From: JAVBLD01 sp031553705
GTDB lineage: Bacteria > Bacteroidota > Bacteroidia > Bacteroidales > Marinifilaceae
NCBI GenBank assembly: GCA_031553705.1
Contig: JAVBLD010000029.1
Span: 23,405 to 87,404, forward strand
Length of the DNA: 64,000 nt
Direction of reading: 5' to 3'
Part shown: positions 40,203 to 49,138 of the stretch, one piece after another
Position numbering within the stretch: position 1 is the stretch's first letter
How the letters are laid out: every line of letters starts with the position of its first letter
The notes under the pieces: generated by a model
Told to the model about the DNA's origin: nothing
The model's database searches: none
Seen by the model: only the letters and a program-made list of their open reading frames with translations
Made by a program: the position numbers and the translations under genes

Positions 40203-41526
40203 GATCTTCGGTTTTATATTGTGTCACTTCCTTCGCGTCGGTCCCCTTATCGAGGGTTGTCAGCATAATGTCCGGAATCTCAAAATTGATATTCCAGTTG
40301 TTTACATCCGCGATCAGCGTCAACGGTTCAAGTAATAAGTCCCGGACCGGTTTTTCAATTGCTTGTTTCATCGTAAACAGCTCCCGTTTGTCGCTTCCGG
40401 ATTGGGAACCTTTGTTTTTCCCGGGGGTTGCGCCATTCAGGTGAGGATGTACCCCTTGTGCATAACAAAGAAAATTAGCCGCCTCCTCAGCATCTTCAAT
40501 CCAGTCGCCGCCCTCTTTTTTATTGTCGATCACATTGATCCGGACTAACTTATGTTCGATCTTGTTCGGATCGATATAGTAACCGGAAAACCACACCTTG
40601 TCACTATTTTCAATTCCGGATAGAAACTCTTTTATATTCTTGATCTCTAGTTCCCGTCTGGCCTTTTGTTTTTCGGGGTCGGTGATCTGTTCGCTTTGAT
40701 AGAGATAAGTCCAGAACTCCTTATCAATTTCTACCTGATAGCGGATCTTCATCCCGGATTTCATATGTGCCTTTTTGACCCGCGGAACCATCACGCTCAG
40801 ATCATACCACCCCGAACGAAGGGTAGACATCCAGTAGGCGAACGGATAGTATTTATTGCCCGGCGTCGGGATCCGGATCAGGTAAGCGAATTTCCGGGTA
40901 TCGCTTTTCTTTATCTTCCCGTCCGGACCTGGTATCCGGCCCAGACGCGCCATCAGGTCCCCCCAGGGATCCCGCATGTCCAGCAGGTCAATAACCTCCG
41001 GATCCCTGGCGCTCTCCTGATCTTCCCAGTTGGCATACAGTACGTTTTCTATTCGTCCGGTAGTTGGGTTGCAGGTTTCCAGGCGGATATACATAGCCTC
41101 TTTATGCACTATCTGTACGACCTTGTTTCCCTCAGCATCAAGGATAAATACAACAACGGCGAAATTCCAGAACTTAATATCTGTGATCTCTTCCCACATC
41201 AGAGGGATTAACCGATTCCGTTTAAAGAATGTCTTAATCTCTTCATCCGTAACCTGGCTGCCATCTTTATTCGTATACTTTACCCCCCGACCATAGCATG
41301 TGAGTATATTAAACCACATGTTCGGACTCATCACGTCAGAGTCATACACCTTTTCCCTGATCTGTTGAGGGAGGTTGTTATCACCTCCCCAGGCTACATA
41401 TCCGCGGGTAGATCCTTTAACCTTGGTAGGCTCGGACGGCTCTTTGTCAAACAGATCGGCCGATGATTTTTCATTTATAATCGCTGCAACATCCGGATTA
41501 ACCTCCAGGAACATATATGGATTCAT
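40186..41526 (-). CDS. Phage portal protein
   Basis: 446 residues from ATG 41526, which overlaps the upstream stop (ATGA) and follows GGAGGT at good spacing; an ATG two codons earlier touches the SD itself. Portal features are an early GYVAWGGDNNLPQQIREKVY, the clip/stem region around ADVNNWNINFEIPD, and a helical crown-like C-terminus with GKNKGSQSGSDKRELF. The portal forms the dodecameric DNA channel at one capsid vertex. It lies downstream of terminase, separated by the toxin-antitoxin pair. Confidence 0.8.
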   Translation of the reverse strand: MNPYMFLEVNPDVAAIINEKSSADLFDKEPSEPTKVKGSTRGYVAWGGDNNLPQQIREKVYDSDVMSPNMWFNILTCYGRGVKYTNKDGSQVTDEEIKTFFKRNRLIPLMWEEITDIKFWNFAVVVFILDAEGNKVVQIVHKEAMYIRLETCNPTTGRIENVLYANWEDQESARDPEVIDLLDMRDPWGDLMARLGRIPGPDGKIKKSDTRKFAYLIRIPTPGNKYYPFAYWMSTLRSGWYDLSVMVPRVKKAHMKSGMKIRYQVEIDKEFWTYLYQSEQITDPEKQKARRELEIKNIKEFLSGIENSDKVWFSGYYIDPNKIEHKLVRINVIDNKKEGGDWIEDAEEAANFLCYAQGVHPHLNGATPGKNKGSQSGSDKRELFTMKQAIEKPVRDLLLEPLTLIADVNNWNINFEIPDIMLTTLDKGTDAKEVTQYKTEDHVTEE

Positions 41527-41747
41527 AAACATACCTCCTCTCCGTTTAGTTCAAAGATGTTCCACGCCCTTATTTTGCGTACCTCTCCGGATACCGTGAA
41601 GAGAATGTTAAACGTGTTTCCCTCCCAAAAGCTGGAGGTACATACCACATCATTCGCTTCGATAATACATCCGTCCTTATCCCAGAACTTAAGCGAAACC
41701 TTCTGTTTGCTCTCCAAAATCTGTCTTGCTCGGTAAATAGATAGCAT
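41523..41747 (-). CDS. Small phage protein before portal
   Basis: 74 residues (MLSIYRARQILESKQKVSLK..). It is a small beta-rich domain (VSLKFWDKDGCIIEANDVVC, FNILFTVSGEVRKIRAWNIF), translationally coupled to the portal by ATGA overlap. It is the first gene after the GATTACC-rich intergenic region, so it probably opens a transcript. No family recognised. Confidence 0.6.
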   Translation of the reverse strand: MLSIYRARQILESKQKVSLKFWDKDGCIIEANDVVCTSSFWEGNTFNILFTVSGEVRKIRAWNIFELNGEEVCL

Positions 41748-42050
41748 ATGTTCTTTTTATTTTAAAGGTACTACCAAGCCCTATCCGGACAAAGGACATG
41801 CATGATACGGTAATCACCATCGATTACCGGCGGTAATCGGTTTGGTAATCGATTGAAGTACAAAAGAGTACGATATCATAGGGTTATCATATAGCGTCCC
41901 ATGTACACGACTGATTACCAGATCCGAGCTCAGGGCGGTGCGGGGTACGGATCGTGAAAAATGGATTTTTGGTTACCGTTTTCGGTAAATACGGGCTTAT
42001 AATCAACATGTTATCTATCTGAACACCGGAAAACGTATAAATACAGAGAT
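41748..42050. other. Intergenic region with GGTAATC/GATTACC repeats
   Basis: About 300 bp without a gene. Five copies of the heptamer GGTAATC occur in both orientations at 41809-41815, 41822-41828, 41832-41838, 41844-41850 and 41913-41919. They include a 19-bp perfect palindrome at 41821-41839. The place, between the toxin-antitoxin terminator and the first gene of the portal operon, suits an operator cluster or a packaging (cos/pac) site. Confidence 0.6.
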
Positions 42051-42075
42051 AAAAAAAGCAGGCTTTTCAGGCCTG
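42051..42075 (-). terminator. Terminator after the toxin-antitoxin pair
   Basis: Stem GCAGGC/GCCTGC (42058-42063 and 42070-42075) followed on the minus strand by seven Ts. It closes the transcript of the two genes to its right. Confidence 0.85.
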
Positions 42076-42106
42076 CATCTATCTATTTTAAAGGATTGCA
42101 ACTGTT

Positions 42107-42571
42107 TTAATTCTGACAAACAATTCCGAATCTTTCTTTGTCTTCTTCCGATATAGTAGGAGCTTCAATCATTCGAAGCTTTACCTCGTTTAGATCTTCA
42201 AAGTCTAAATCACCTAATAAACTTCCAGAGTTTCTATTCAAGTGTTTAAGTACATCAGATTTTTTGTGTGTGATCAAATGATTGCAGTCAATGGTAGAGT
42301 CATGATCCAAATAACCGTATTTACGCGATCGAAGCGACATGCACCGCGATTTTGATTCAATATCCCGATATATATTTGGATTAATTTTTGAATTAATTCG
42401 GGCGGTGCCTACCAATACTTCTGTGTCATTAACACCTATAATAACATGATATTTTATTTTGGGAGGTTTTGTTTCTGTATCCATGATCTTAAAAACGCTC
42501 CCTGGTCGTATAAACGTCTCTGTTATGACTGTACGTTTAGAATCCGATAAACAATCCGAAAGCTTGGGCAT
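42107..42571 (-). CDS. Putative toxin partner (MazF/PemK-like beta-barrel) of a Panacea antitoxin
   Basis: 154 residues. The start FIRPGSVFKI and a following HVIIGVNDTEVLVG recall the SH3-like barrel of MazF/PemK endoribonucleases. The segment DHDSTIDCNHLI and the later LGDLDFEDLNEVKLRMIEA match the late part of that fold. It starts 3 bp after the Panacea-domain gene and precedes a terminator, giving an isolated two-gene unit between terminase and portal. The MazF-like assignment is inference; catalytic residues cannot be fixed by eye. Confidence 0.55.
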   Translation of the reverse strand: MPKLSDCLSDSKRTVITETFIRPGSVFKIMDTETKPPKIKYHVIIGVNDTEVLVGTARINSKINPNIYRDIESKSRCMSLRSRKYGYLDHDSTIDCNHLITHKKSDVLKHLNRNSGSLLGDLDFEDLNEVKLRMIEAPTISEEDKERFGIVCQN

Positions 42572-42574
42572 TAC

Positions 42575-43099
42575 TTAAAAATCTGATAAACAATAATCAG
42601 ACATTAAGTCCTCAATATACTCTAATGCATCATTCGAAGCTCCATCTTCCTTTGCCATATCAAGAATTGACATTGGACCATTTACCATCGCCTGTTCCCA
42701 AGCATAAGAATGAGATTTTCGTGTCAAAGCATTAAAAGACAATCTTTTGTTTTCTTCAAAAGACTCGGTCAGACATTCTATATCAGTTTTTGAAAGAACC
42801 CTCAGGTTGGGTTCTTTTGAAGATAATATGTATTTACTTCCTTCAGTCGTTAAAGCGTCTTGAAAGGATTGTTGATACTTATTACCTTTTATTCCATCAG
42901 ATACCCCAGAAGGAACAGGCCCAAATGACATTGCGATATAACGATCTCCTAAAATAGGTCTCATGTATCTTACAAGGTGCTTTTTATCTGCAAAATACAG
43001 GATCTTTGCCAGCTTATGTTTATTTATTTTCCCTCCATATTGTTGGATAATAAATAAAACGGCTGCAAGTGCTTTTTCTTCGTTAAATGGGAATCTCAT
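42575..43099 (-). CDS. Panacea-domain (SocA/DUF4065-like) antitoxin
   Basis: 174 residues. The opening FNEEKALAAVLFIIQQYGGK, followed by INKHKLAKILYFADKKHL, and then RYIAMSFGPVPSGVSDGIKG are the hallmark of the Panacea/GepA/SocA domain. Panacea antitoxins neutralise many unrelated toxin folds encoded next to them. The neighbouring 154-residue gene is the obvious partner. A TATATTTG -7 element lies about 59 bp upstream (43158-43165). Antitoxin-first order with independent promoter and terminator marks phage cargo. Confidence 0.78.
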   Translation of the reverse strand: MRFPFNEEKALAAVLFIIQQYGGKINKHKLAKILYFADKKHLVRYMRPILGDRYIAMSFGPVPSGVSDGIKGNKYQQSFQDALTTEGSKYILSSKEPNLRVLSKTDIECLTESFEENKRLSFNALTRKSHSYAWEQAMVNGPMSILDMAKEDGASNDALEYIEDLMSDYCLSDF

Positions 43100-43157
43100 G
43101 ATCTGTAAATTACTGTTTTACCTGTAATTCTAGCGTAATTTGGTAGTAACTTCACCA

Positions 43158-43165
43158 CAAATATA
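43158..43165 (-). promoter_or_regulatory. -7 promoter element of the toxin-antitoxin unit
   Basis: TATATTTG on the minus strand, matching TAnnTTTG, about 59 bp before ATG 43099. The -33 element is weak. CTGTAA repeats between it and the start may be an operator. Confidence 0.45.
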
Positions 43166-43240
43166 TGGCAAAATATTAATAAACCTATAATTTTTATACA
43201 TCTTTTTATCCATAAAAGTTATGCATTTATTATGCAAAGA

Positions 43241-44878
43241 TTACCCTAACATTGATACCAGCCCAAACATAGAGCCGGATTGATGCGGGAATTTATTCAT
43301 CCCGGTAAACAAAGTATCCCAGGCATCGGTACCGTCGGTACGGTATTCCAACAAGTCTTCTTCTGTCTCGGCATACTTCTCTCCGGATTTATCTTTTTCA
43401 AAACCTTTCGTTCCGATCCGGACTCCGGTTTGCTCCATGCCAAGGATCAGCGCCTCGTTATGTGGTTTGTTGATTTGCGGATAAAGATAGTTTCCCTGAC
43501 CGGTAAAGGCTTCGTTAATCATTTTGTGTTTCTCCCGGTGTGGCATCGGTTGCCCGATATAGATCGGATAAATCCGCCATCCCTGTTTTATAAATTCGTC
43601 CTGAACGGTAGCGGCAAAGTCATCCCCATTAACGGCATAGTTGTTCCCGATCGCGGTACTGTCAAAATAGTAGACAACTTCCCGGGAGTGGTGGAACCGG
43701 TAATATTTACAAAAGTCCTGGACCACTTCCCGCAGTTTACGTTCATACTTTACAAAGAATGAGTTAAGTGTACGCATCTGCATATTATAATCCTGGCCGC
43801 ATACCAGCCAGTTTATGTTTGCATTATAGTCAAAGGCGATGCATATCGGTTTATTAAAATCCAGATCCCCATCTTGCAGGCAGGATTCATCCTGTAACTT
43901 ATCGAAATCATAATCACATTTGTCCAGGTAAGAGTTATCAAACTGGGTGTAATAATGTTTGTCGCTTAAGTTGGAATAGAAGCCGCCTAATAGCTTTGTG
44001 ACACGCTTGGACATTACGGAAGTAAGGAATACCAAAGGAGGCAGGTCGCGTTTTAAGTCACGGATATATTTCTCCCCAAGGAGCGCCAGATTTTGAATGG
44101 ATGACCACTCCCGGTATAAAACAGCAACGGACCTGAACCGGGCAAGCTCTTTCACGATATATTGATAATAGCGACGCATAGAATCGGTCCAGCCTTCCGA
44201 CTTGGATTTAACTTCGATCCGGAATTTTTCAACAACAAGGTTTTGAATGGCTTCGATCAGCTCTTCGTCCATCATGTCCTTGTATACTAAAAACCATGAT
44301 CCCTTTTTAGTCGTCGGCATGTCGGAGATGACCAGCTTGGAACGGTACCATGGAGAGTTACGGAAATTCGGGGAATAACCTCCCATCGCCGGGAAGGTTT
44401 CATCTTTTAGTTTGTCAAAACTTAAAAACTTGGCTTCGTCAAAAAGGCCCCAATCGAGCGTTAGAGAGTTGGAGGTACCGGGGCGATCCTGGGAGATCAG
44501 CCGGAGAATTGTGCCATCCCAGAATATAACCGAATTGTCATAGCTGGCCGGCGGGATGACCGGTTCCTTGAAATTGGCCGATTTCGGGGGTTTACGCCCG
44601 ATGTAATAATGAACATCGCGCTGGATGTTCCACTGCCTGAGGGCGTTTAATGTACCGGGTAAAGTACGGGTAAGCAGTTGTTGATAGGAGGTGCCGACAA
44701 CTCCTCCGGAGCTGCCGGGCATATGCTTCATATTACGGAGGCAGAAGGGAGCTGCAAAGCCGTGTGATTTCCCAAGGCGCCGGCCGCCGACAATCACGGT
44801 AGTATTGGCCGCAGTGTACATGGATTCCATCTGCGGCGTATTAAAGTATTGCTTTTTAATCTCCGCTGACAGGCTCAT
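43241..44878 (-). CDS. terL: Terminase large subunit
   Basis: 545 residues. It is the packaging motor: ATPase Walker A VGGRRLGKSHG (about 30-40) and a Walker B-like WGLFDEAKFL (about 168-177). The RNase H-like nuclease acidic residues are in ICIAFDYNAN (about 350), YYFDSTAIGN and DGTDAWDTLF. It follows the small-subunit candidate with a 23-bp overlap. It is separated from the portal by the toxin-antitoxin pair. Confidence 0.9.
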   Translation of the reverse strand: MSLSAEIKKQYFNTPQMESMYTAANTTVIVGGRRLGKSHGFAAPFCLRNMKHMPGSSGGVVGTSYQQLLTRTLPGTLNALRQWNIQRDVHYYIGRKPPKSANFKEPVIPPASYDNSVIFWDGTILRLISQDRPGTSNSLTLDWGLFDEAKFLSFDKLKDETFPAMGGYSPNFRNSPWYRSKLVISDMPTTKKGSWFLVYKDMMDEELIEAIQNLVVEKFRIEVKSKSEGWTDSMRRYYQYIVKELARFRSVAVLYREWSSIQNLALLGEKYIRDLKRDLPPLVFLTSVMSKRVTKLLGGFYSNLSDKHYYTQFDNSYLDKCDYDFDKLQDESCLQDGDLDFNKPICIAFDYNANINWLVCGQDYNMQMRTLNSFFVKYERKLREVVQDFCKYYRFHHSREVVYYFDSTAIGNNYAVNGDDFAATVQDEFIKQGWRIYPIYIGQPMPHREKHKMINEAFTGQGNYLYPQINKPHNEALILGMEQTGVRIGTKGFEKDKSGEKYAETEEDLLEYRTDGTDAWDTLFTGMNKFPHQSGSMFGLVSMLG

Positions 44879-45509
44879 AAGGAACGTCTTTTATTTCGAT
44901 GACCTCGGAATATTTCTCCTCCATTTTTTTGATCTTGGCGGCCAGTTCGGCGCGGGAGGTTCCGGTAAGTATTCCGGCCTCGACAGGATCGTTGGTCGGT
45001 TCAAATTCCGGAAGTTTGAGCTGATCCCAGTCGAAAGGATCGGCATCGATTTTGTTTAGCCGGTTTATTTTTACCAAGGCCTCGGCAGCTGCTATTTTAG
45101 CAGTTGCAAGCATTACCTTATTCCGGACATAGGTACGGTCCAGGATATATAAATCACTTTCCTGGGCGTCGCTGATCGCTTCGCCGTCCAGATCCTTTAT
45201 TTCCAGTCCGGAGAGCGCCTCTTTAACCAGCTCATTCGCCATATAGCGATACCACTCTTTAGAGGCGTTCCGGACCTTACCAAACAGGAATTGAAGGTTT
45301 TTGATGTCCTGATAAGCTTGACTGGAGGATATGCAGTATTTGTGCATTAAAAAGTTCCGGATCTCCTTATCGGACATCCAGGGCTTATCCAACCAAATGG
45401 TAAAAGCTGCCTCGTAGCGACGAAGCAGCTCTGTCTGTTTTGGTGTTAAGGTGTCATCCTTACGAAACAGACTATCATGGATCAAGCCTAAAGTATCAGG
45501 GTTATTCAT
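44856..45509 (-). CDS. Terminase small subunit (putative)
   Basis: 217 residues. The N-terminal half contains helix-turn-helix-like segments (MSDKEIRNFLMHKYCISSSQ), fitting DNA recognition by small terminases. The C-terminus is helical (ELAAKIKKMEEKYSEVIEI). It overlaps terL by 23 bp, the usual neighbour. Assigned from position and fold, not from a diagnostic motif. Confidence 0.65.
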   Translation of the reverse strand: MNNPDTLGLIHDSLFRKDDTLTPKQTELLRRYEAAFTIWLDKPWMSDKEIRNFLMHKYCISSSQAYQDIKNLQFLFGKVRNASKEWYRYMANELVKEALSGLEIKDLDGEAISDAQESDLYILDRTYVRNKVMLATAKIAAAEALVKINRLNKIDADPFDWDQLKLPEFEPTNDPVEAGILTGTSRAELAAKIKKMEEKYSEVIEIKDVPYEPVSGD

Positions 45510-46173
45510 TGAATTTCAATCCTAACTCTTCCAGTTCTTTCTGATTATCCGGATCAAACTTTTCTCCAACGAATAGCAGTTCGTTGATCCGGCGTTGCAT
45601 CGCTTCAAGTTTCTTGGCCCGGATGGCGCCTGCAAGCTTCGCCATATTTTTTTTGCTGTCGCTCAAATATTTGCGGTTGGCGTTTATCCGGTTTTCGTCA
45701 ATCTTTACCGGTTCGGCCGGGTTCTTTTGCTCGGCGGCCCATTTGTCAATTACATCCCAATTCGCCCGGATCTCTTCCCGGTAATTTTCCAGCAGTTCGA
45801 TATGGGCGGCCCGTTGGTTTTCGTCTTGCATTGACTTTATCTGTTCGTGTGTCGCCCTGGCAAGACGGTATTTTTCGGCCGTATCTTCCCATAACTTTTT
45901 CAGATGATCGGGAAGTATAGCAGGGTTAACCTTCGGCATTCCGGGGGCATGTTCCGGGCTTTTGCCGGTGTCTTTTGCTTTAACCTGTTTTTCTATCGGT
46001 TTTGTTTTTGGCTCTACCCGGCAAAGTTTGGATAACTCATATTTTAGTTTTTCCGGATTCGATTTCCGGGAAAGATTAAGCAACATAACCCTGTTTTTAG
46101 AGTGCTTTGCCAGGAGGGTGAGACCGGTATTGTAATCCTGACCGGATTCCAGCCATTCTTTAATTGCGTCCAT
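45502..46173 (-). CDS. Helical phage protein upstream of terminase
   Basis: 223 residues, charged and almost wholly helical, with a coiled-coil stretch (YRLARATHEQIKSMQDENQR) and a Lys/Pro linker (about 50-80). It overlaps the next gene by 8 bp and the previous by 14 bp. It may assist packaging, but no family is recognised. Confidence 0.55.
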   Translation of the reverse strand: MDAIKEWLESGQDYNTGLTLLAKHSKNRVMLLNLSRKSNPEKLKYELSKLCRVEPKTKPIEKQVKAKDTGKSPEHAPGMPKVNPAILPDHLKKLWEDTAEKYRLARATHEQIKSMQDENQRAAHIELLENYREEIRANWDVIDKWAAEQKNPAEPVKIDENRINANRKYLSDSKKNMAKLAGAIRAKKLEAMQRRINELLFVGEKFDPDNQKELEELGLKFNE

Positions 46174-46402
46174 TGAGTATGATATTTAAGTTTTCGGTAA
46201 TATATTTCAGGTTCTTCGTTTGACGGCAGTAGTCGATCAAGCGGGTGTTTCTGGGCACATAGTGCTCCAGGAGCTGCACACCAAAGCCGGCATCTTTTGA
46301 TTTTAAAAATGCCTTCAGGTCTTGTTTGGGTGTACCGGTGATTTCAAGGGATGTCTCCTCTTTTTCTTTTATCACGGGCACCATATTACTCTTTTTAGCC
46401 AT
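46160..46402 (-). CDS. Small phage protein upstream of terminase
   Basis: 80 residues from ATG 46402 (MAKKSNMVPVIKEKEETSLE); a longer frame to 46465 runs into the terminator hairpin. The C-terminal half is helical (RLIDYCRQTKNLKYITENLN). It overlaps the next gene by 14 bp. No function assigned. Confidence 0.55.
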   Translation of the reverse strand: MAKKSNMVPVIKEKEETSLEITGTPKQDLKAFLKSKDAGFGVQLLEHYVPRNTRLIDYCRQTKNLKYITENLNIILNGRN

Positions 46403-46449
46403 GATTTTTATTTTAAAGGTACCAGTATCAACGCGGATGTAAAAGGACG

Positions 46450-46480
46450 AATAAAGCCCCAGCAAACCGCTGAGGCTTTA
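46450..46480 (-). terminator. Terminator after the tail-tube gene
   Basis: Thirteen-bp arms (46450-46462 and 46468-46480) with one G-U pair, outer ends AT-rich. It separates the capsid/tail-tube genes from the terminase block on the minus strand. Confidence 0.7.
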
Positions 46481-46498
46481 TAAAATGGTTTTTCCAGA

Positions 46499-47077
46499 TT
46501 ACGGCTCCGGATCAGGAGGAGCAACAGCCGGAGGATTAATATCCCCGTCGGCTGTCGGAATCTTACCGGTATAGAACGGTAAACATTCGTCGGTGGCTTC
46601 GACATCGATGCTGGTCGCTTTTTCGGAAGTGGCATCCGATCCGGTGTTCAGTGATATCTTGGTAATGGTATCAAATATCTCGGATCCGACTACCCGGAAC
46701 TTTTCCCGGCTATTCATATCCCGGACCAACCAAACCAGGTCATCACGGTTACCATAGCGTTGCAGCGTGATCGCTTCTTCGTCGGTACCGGCGTGTTTTA
46801 CACTGAGTTTATTCAACACCGTGGTAGATTCGCGCTCACCTTGCGGCTCCGAGGTCAACGAACTTTTACGCTGGATAATGTCGACCCTTTTCCACGTAGC
46901 ATTTTCGACAAGCTCAAAGTCCCCGACATAGGTCGAACAGGCTACCGGAGTAGCTCCTTCATCGGCGAGAACCGGCCAGGCCTTGATATCTTTTTTGTGG
47001 ATAAAACAAGCGACGTTTCGCAAACCTGGGAGGTTCTTTTTTCCCTGAGCCCAGGTTAAATCTTTGTATAGTGACAT
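46499..47077 (-). CDS. Major tail (tube) protein, putative
   Basis: 192 residues. Beta-rich, starting MSLYKDLTWAQGKKNLPGLR, with VKHAGTDEEAITLQRYGNRD in the middle and a Pro-rich end (PPAVAPPDPEP). Size and composition fit tube proteins. It sits directly after the capsid gene and before a terminator, so it would be expressed at high level with the capsid. The placement before terminase is unusual. Identification is by composition and context. Confidence 0.6.
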   Translation of the reverse strand: MSLYKDLTWAQGKKNLPGLRNVACFIHKKDIKAWPVLADEGATPVACSTYVGDFELVENATWKRVDIIQRKSSLTSEPQGERESTTVLNKLSVKHAGTDEEAITLQRYGNRDDLVWLVRDMNSREKFRVVGSEIFDTITKISLNTGSDATSEKATSIDVEATDECLPFYTGKIPTADGDINPPAVAPPDPEP

Positions 47078-47092
47078 ATTATATCTCCTTTC

Positions 47093-48043
47093 TTATGCTG
47101 TTTGTTTTATGACTAACAGCTTTTCTGCTCCTATAAATTCGTACTCAACACCGAAAAACATCGCTGCGACAAATTGCAGTAAGAACGGGTTATCACATTC
47201 GCGAACCCGGACGGTTTCATTCTCCACGCCGTTACCGTAACCGTACAGCATATTATCTTTTGTGGTCAGCTGCATAAAGCTTGATCCTGCTTTTGATACC
47301 AGGGGAACCAACTCACATTTGTTGTCGGATCCTTCCAGGAAGGTTTTCTGGAAAGCCGTATTGTACGGAACAGGACCAACCGTAACCTGGTAGTCGTCAC
47401 AATAAGCATTGTAAACCACACGTGGAATAAAGAGCTTGGTCTCTTCATTCTGCAATTCATCGGAAGCGGCCCGGTAGGCTGCTTTTAGAAGATCAACGGC
47501 GTTTGCGGATGTGATCAGCTCAACCTCTTTATAATTGCCCTTGGCAACGGCGATTCTGCCGGCGGTGATCTCATTTTGTGCGATGGTATCAAAACCGTTG
47601 AACAGTTCGCTTGTTTTTGTTCCGGCGTCGTTTCTTACCGCAGTGAAAAGGCTTTTGTTTAGTTTCTTCAAAAGCGTTTTCATGATCTTCATCAGGATGC
47701 CTTTGTTGATTTCGGCGTCCTCGATTTTACCTCCTTTGGCGTAGAGTTGTCCGAAAACGGTACTACGCAGGATATTCGGGTCGAATTCTTCAACACAGGA
47801 TCCGAGAAAAGTTTCCAGAATACGGGCGTCCAGGCCGATACTTTTCCCGGCATTTTTCTCCCCGTTGTACGGGCGGAGCTCGAAATCCCCGGTCATCCAA
47901 CCGGTGGTTTCTTTATGGATCACGCCAGGGCGGCCGGTCATATGCACCAAGGCCTCCTGTACGCCTATTGCCGCAAGCTGCAGGAGCTGCTTGCGGTATT
48001 TGTGCGCGGAACCAATCAGGATTTGTGTAATGTCATTTGCCAT
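47093..48043 (-). CDS. Major capsid protein
   Basis: 316 residues, following the protease/scaffold gene by 2 bp. It has an N-terminal helix (ITQILIGSAHKYRKQLLQLA), a region like the HK97 P-domain (ALKAAYRAAS-like DLLKAAYRAASDEL, about 190-203) and VVYNAYCDDYQVTVG. Gene order protease-capsid and length are typical. The exact capsid family is not identified. Confidence 0.78.
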   Translation of the reverse strand: MANDITQILIGSAHKYRKQLLQLAAIGVQEALVHMTGRPGVIHKETTGWMTGDFELRPYNGEKNAGKSIGLDARILETFLGSCVEEFDPNILRSTVFGQLYAKGGKIEDAEINKGILMKIMKTLLKKLNKSLFTAVRNDAGTKTSELFNGFDTIAQNEITAGRIAVAKGNYKEVELITSANAVDLLKAAYRAASDELQNEETKLFIPRVVYNAYCDDYQVTVGPVPYNTAFQKTFLEGSDNKCELVPLVSKAGSSFMQLTTKDNMLYGYGNGVENETVRVRECDNPFLLQFVAAMFFGVEYEFIGAEKLLVIKQTA

Positions 48044-48045
48044 TG

Positions 48046-49068
48046 TTATAGTTTATTAAAAAGTTCTACATCCTTTTCGTTCAGGAAGCCTTCGGTTTCT
48101 TCCTGGGTGGTGGCGTCTGTCGGTTTGGTGACATCGGGAGAGGTCGCTCCGGGGCCGGTTTTCAGGTTTTCGATCTGACTGTTGGCTTCGGTGAGCTTCT
48201 GGGTGGTGGCGGCATGGGCGTCCTGTTCGGCTTTCAGGTCACCTTCTGCTTTTTCTTTATCGGCTTTCAAAGCATCGTGCCCTGAAACCAGGTTTTTAAT
48301 GTGCTCAAGTACCTGCGTTTCGGAGGACTTGGCATCAAGGTTACATACCTTGATCAGTTCGGATAGATTCATTTCGTCATCGGTTTTATTTGTAAAAAAA
48401 TTATTGAACCAGCTTACAACATTGAAGCTTTTCGGTGACTTACTCATCAGGTCATCAAATTGATTGACGATATCGGAGTATGCCATGCTTGTAATGTTTT
48501 CGGGAAGTTTTACCTCTTTTTCTTCGATCTCATCAACAAAGCCCTCCTTTTTGGCTTCGTCGGCAGTAAGCCAGTGGTCATTAAAATCAAAATAGGCTTT
48601 TTCAATATCTTCGGTTTTCTTACCTGTTTTCGATTCCAGGCAGGAGATCAAAGAGTTTTTTACCTTATCCAGTATGGTGAGGTAGTTTTGGATATCCTTA
48701 GCGGTGCCGTAGGCGCCGCCCATCGGAGCGTGAAGCATCATCAGGGCGTTCTTTGCCGTATGGACCGTACCACCGGCACACAGGATCACGGCACCCATGG
48801 AGGCAGCCATCCCGTCATTATAGGTATGGATTTCGGTTTTGGATTGCTGGACCGTATTGAAAATAGCCAGGCCGTCAAATACGGATCCGCCCGGAGAGTT
48901 AATGTGGATGTTTATCCTGGTGCAGGTTTTTTCCAGTTCTTTGAAGTCCATGACAAAGCGCTTTGCGGTGACGGACTCTTCCCACCAGCTGGTACCAATG
49001 ACCCCGTATAATAGGATATCGGCCTCTTTGTCGGCTTTGTTCAGGATTTTATAATACGGTTTGCTCAT
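48046..49068 (-). CDS. ClpP-like prohead protease fused to a scaffold domain
   Basis: 340 residues. The N-terminal ClpP/S49-like domain (about 1-195) has INSPGGSVFDGLAIF, the nucleophile Ser in NDGMAASMGAVIL (about 91) and the catalytic His in LMMLHAPMGG (about 115). The C-terminal about 110 residues are a coiled scaffold (KADKEKAEGDLKAEQDAHAA). The protease matures the capsid and removes the scaffold. The capsid gene follows 2 bp later. An inverted repeat precedes the start. Confidence 0.9.
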   Translation of the reverse strand: MSKPYYKILNKADKEADILLYGVIGTSWWEESVTAKRFVMDFKELEKTCTRINIHINSPGGSVFDGLAIFNTVQQSKTEIHTYNDGMAASMGAVILCAGGTVHTAKNALMMLHAPMGGAYGTAKDIQNYLTILDKVKNSLISCLESKTGKKTEDIEKAYFDFNDHWLTADEAKKEGFVDEIEEKEVKLPENITSMAYSDIVNQFDDLMSKSPKSFNVVSWFNNFFTNKTDDEMNLSELIKVCNLDAKSSETQVLEHIKNLVSGHDALKADKEKAEGDLKAEQDAHAATTQKLTEANSQIENLKTGPGATSPDVTKPTDATTQEETEGFLNEKDVELFNKL

Positions 49069-49078
49069 AACGATTAGT

Positions 49079-49103
49079 ATTGTTGTTTTCTATACACAAC
49101 AAT
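49079..49103. promoter_or_regulatory. Inverted repeat before the head operon
   Basis: Eight-bp perfect arms ATTGTTGT (49079-49086) and ACAACAAT (49096-49103), 11 bp upstream of the protease start. It could be a late-gene operator or a leader hairpin. Confidence 0.45.
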
Positions 49104-49138
49104 ACAATAGAAATGAGCGGTACTAAAGGACGATACTT

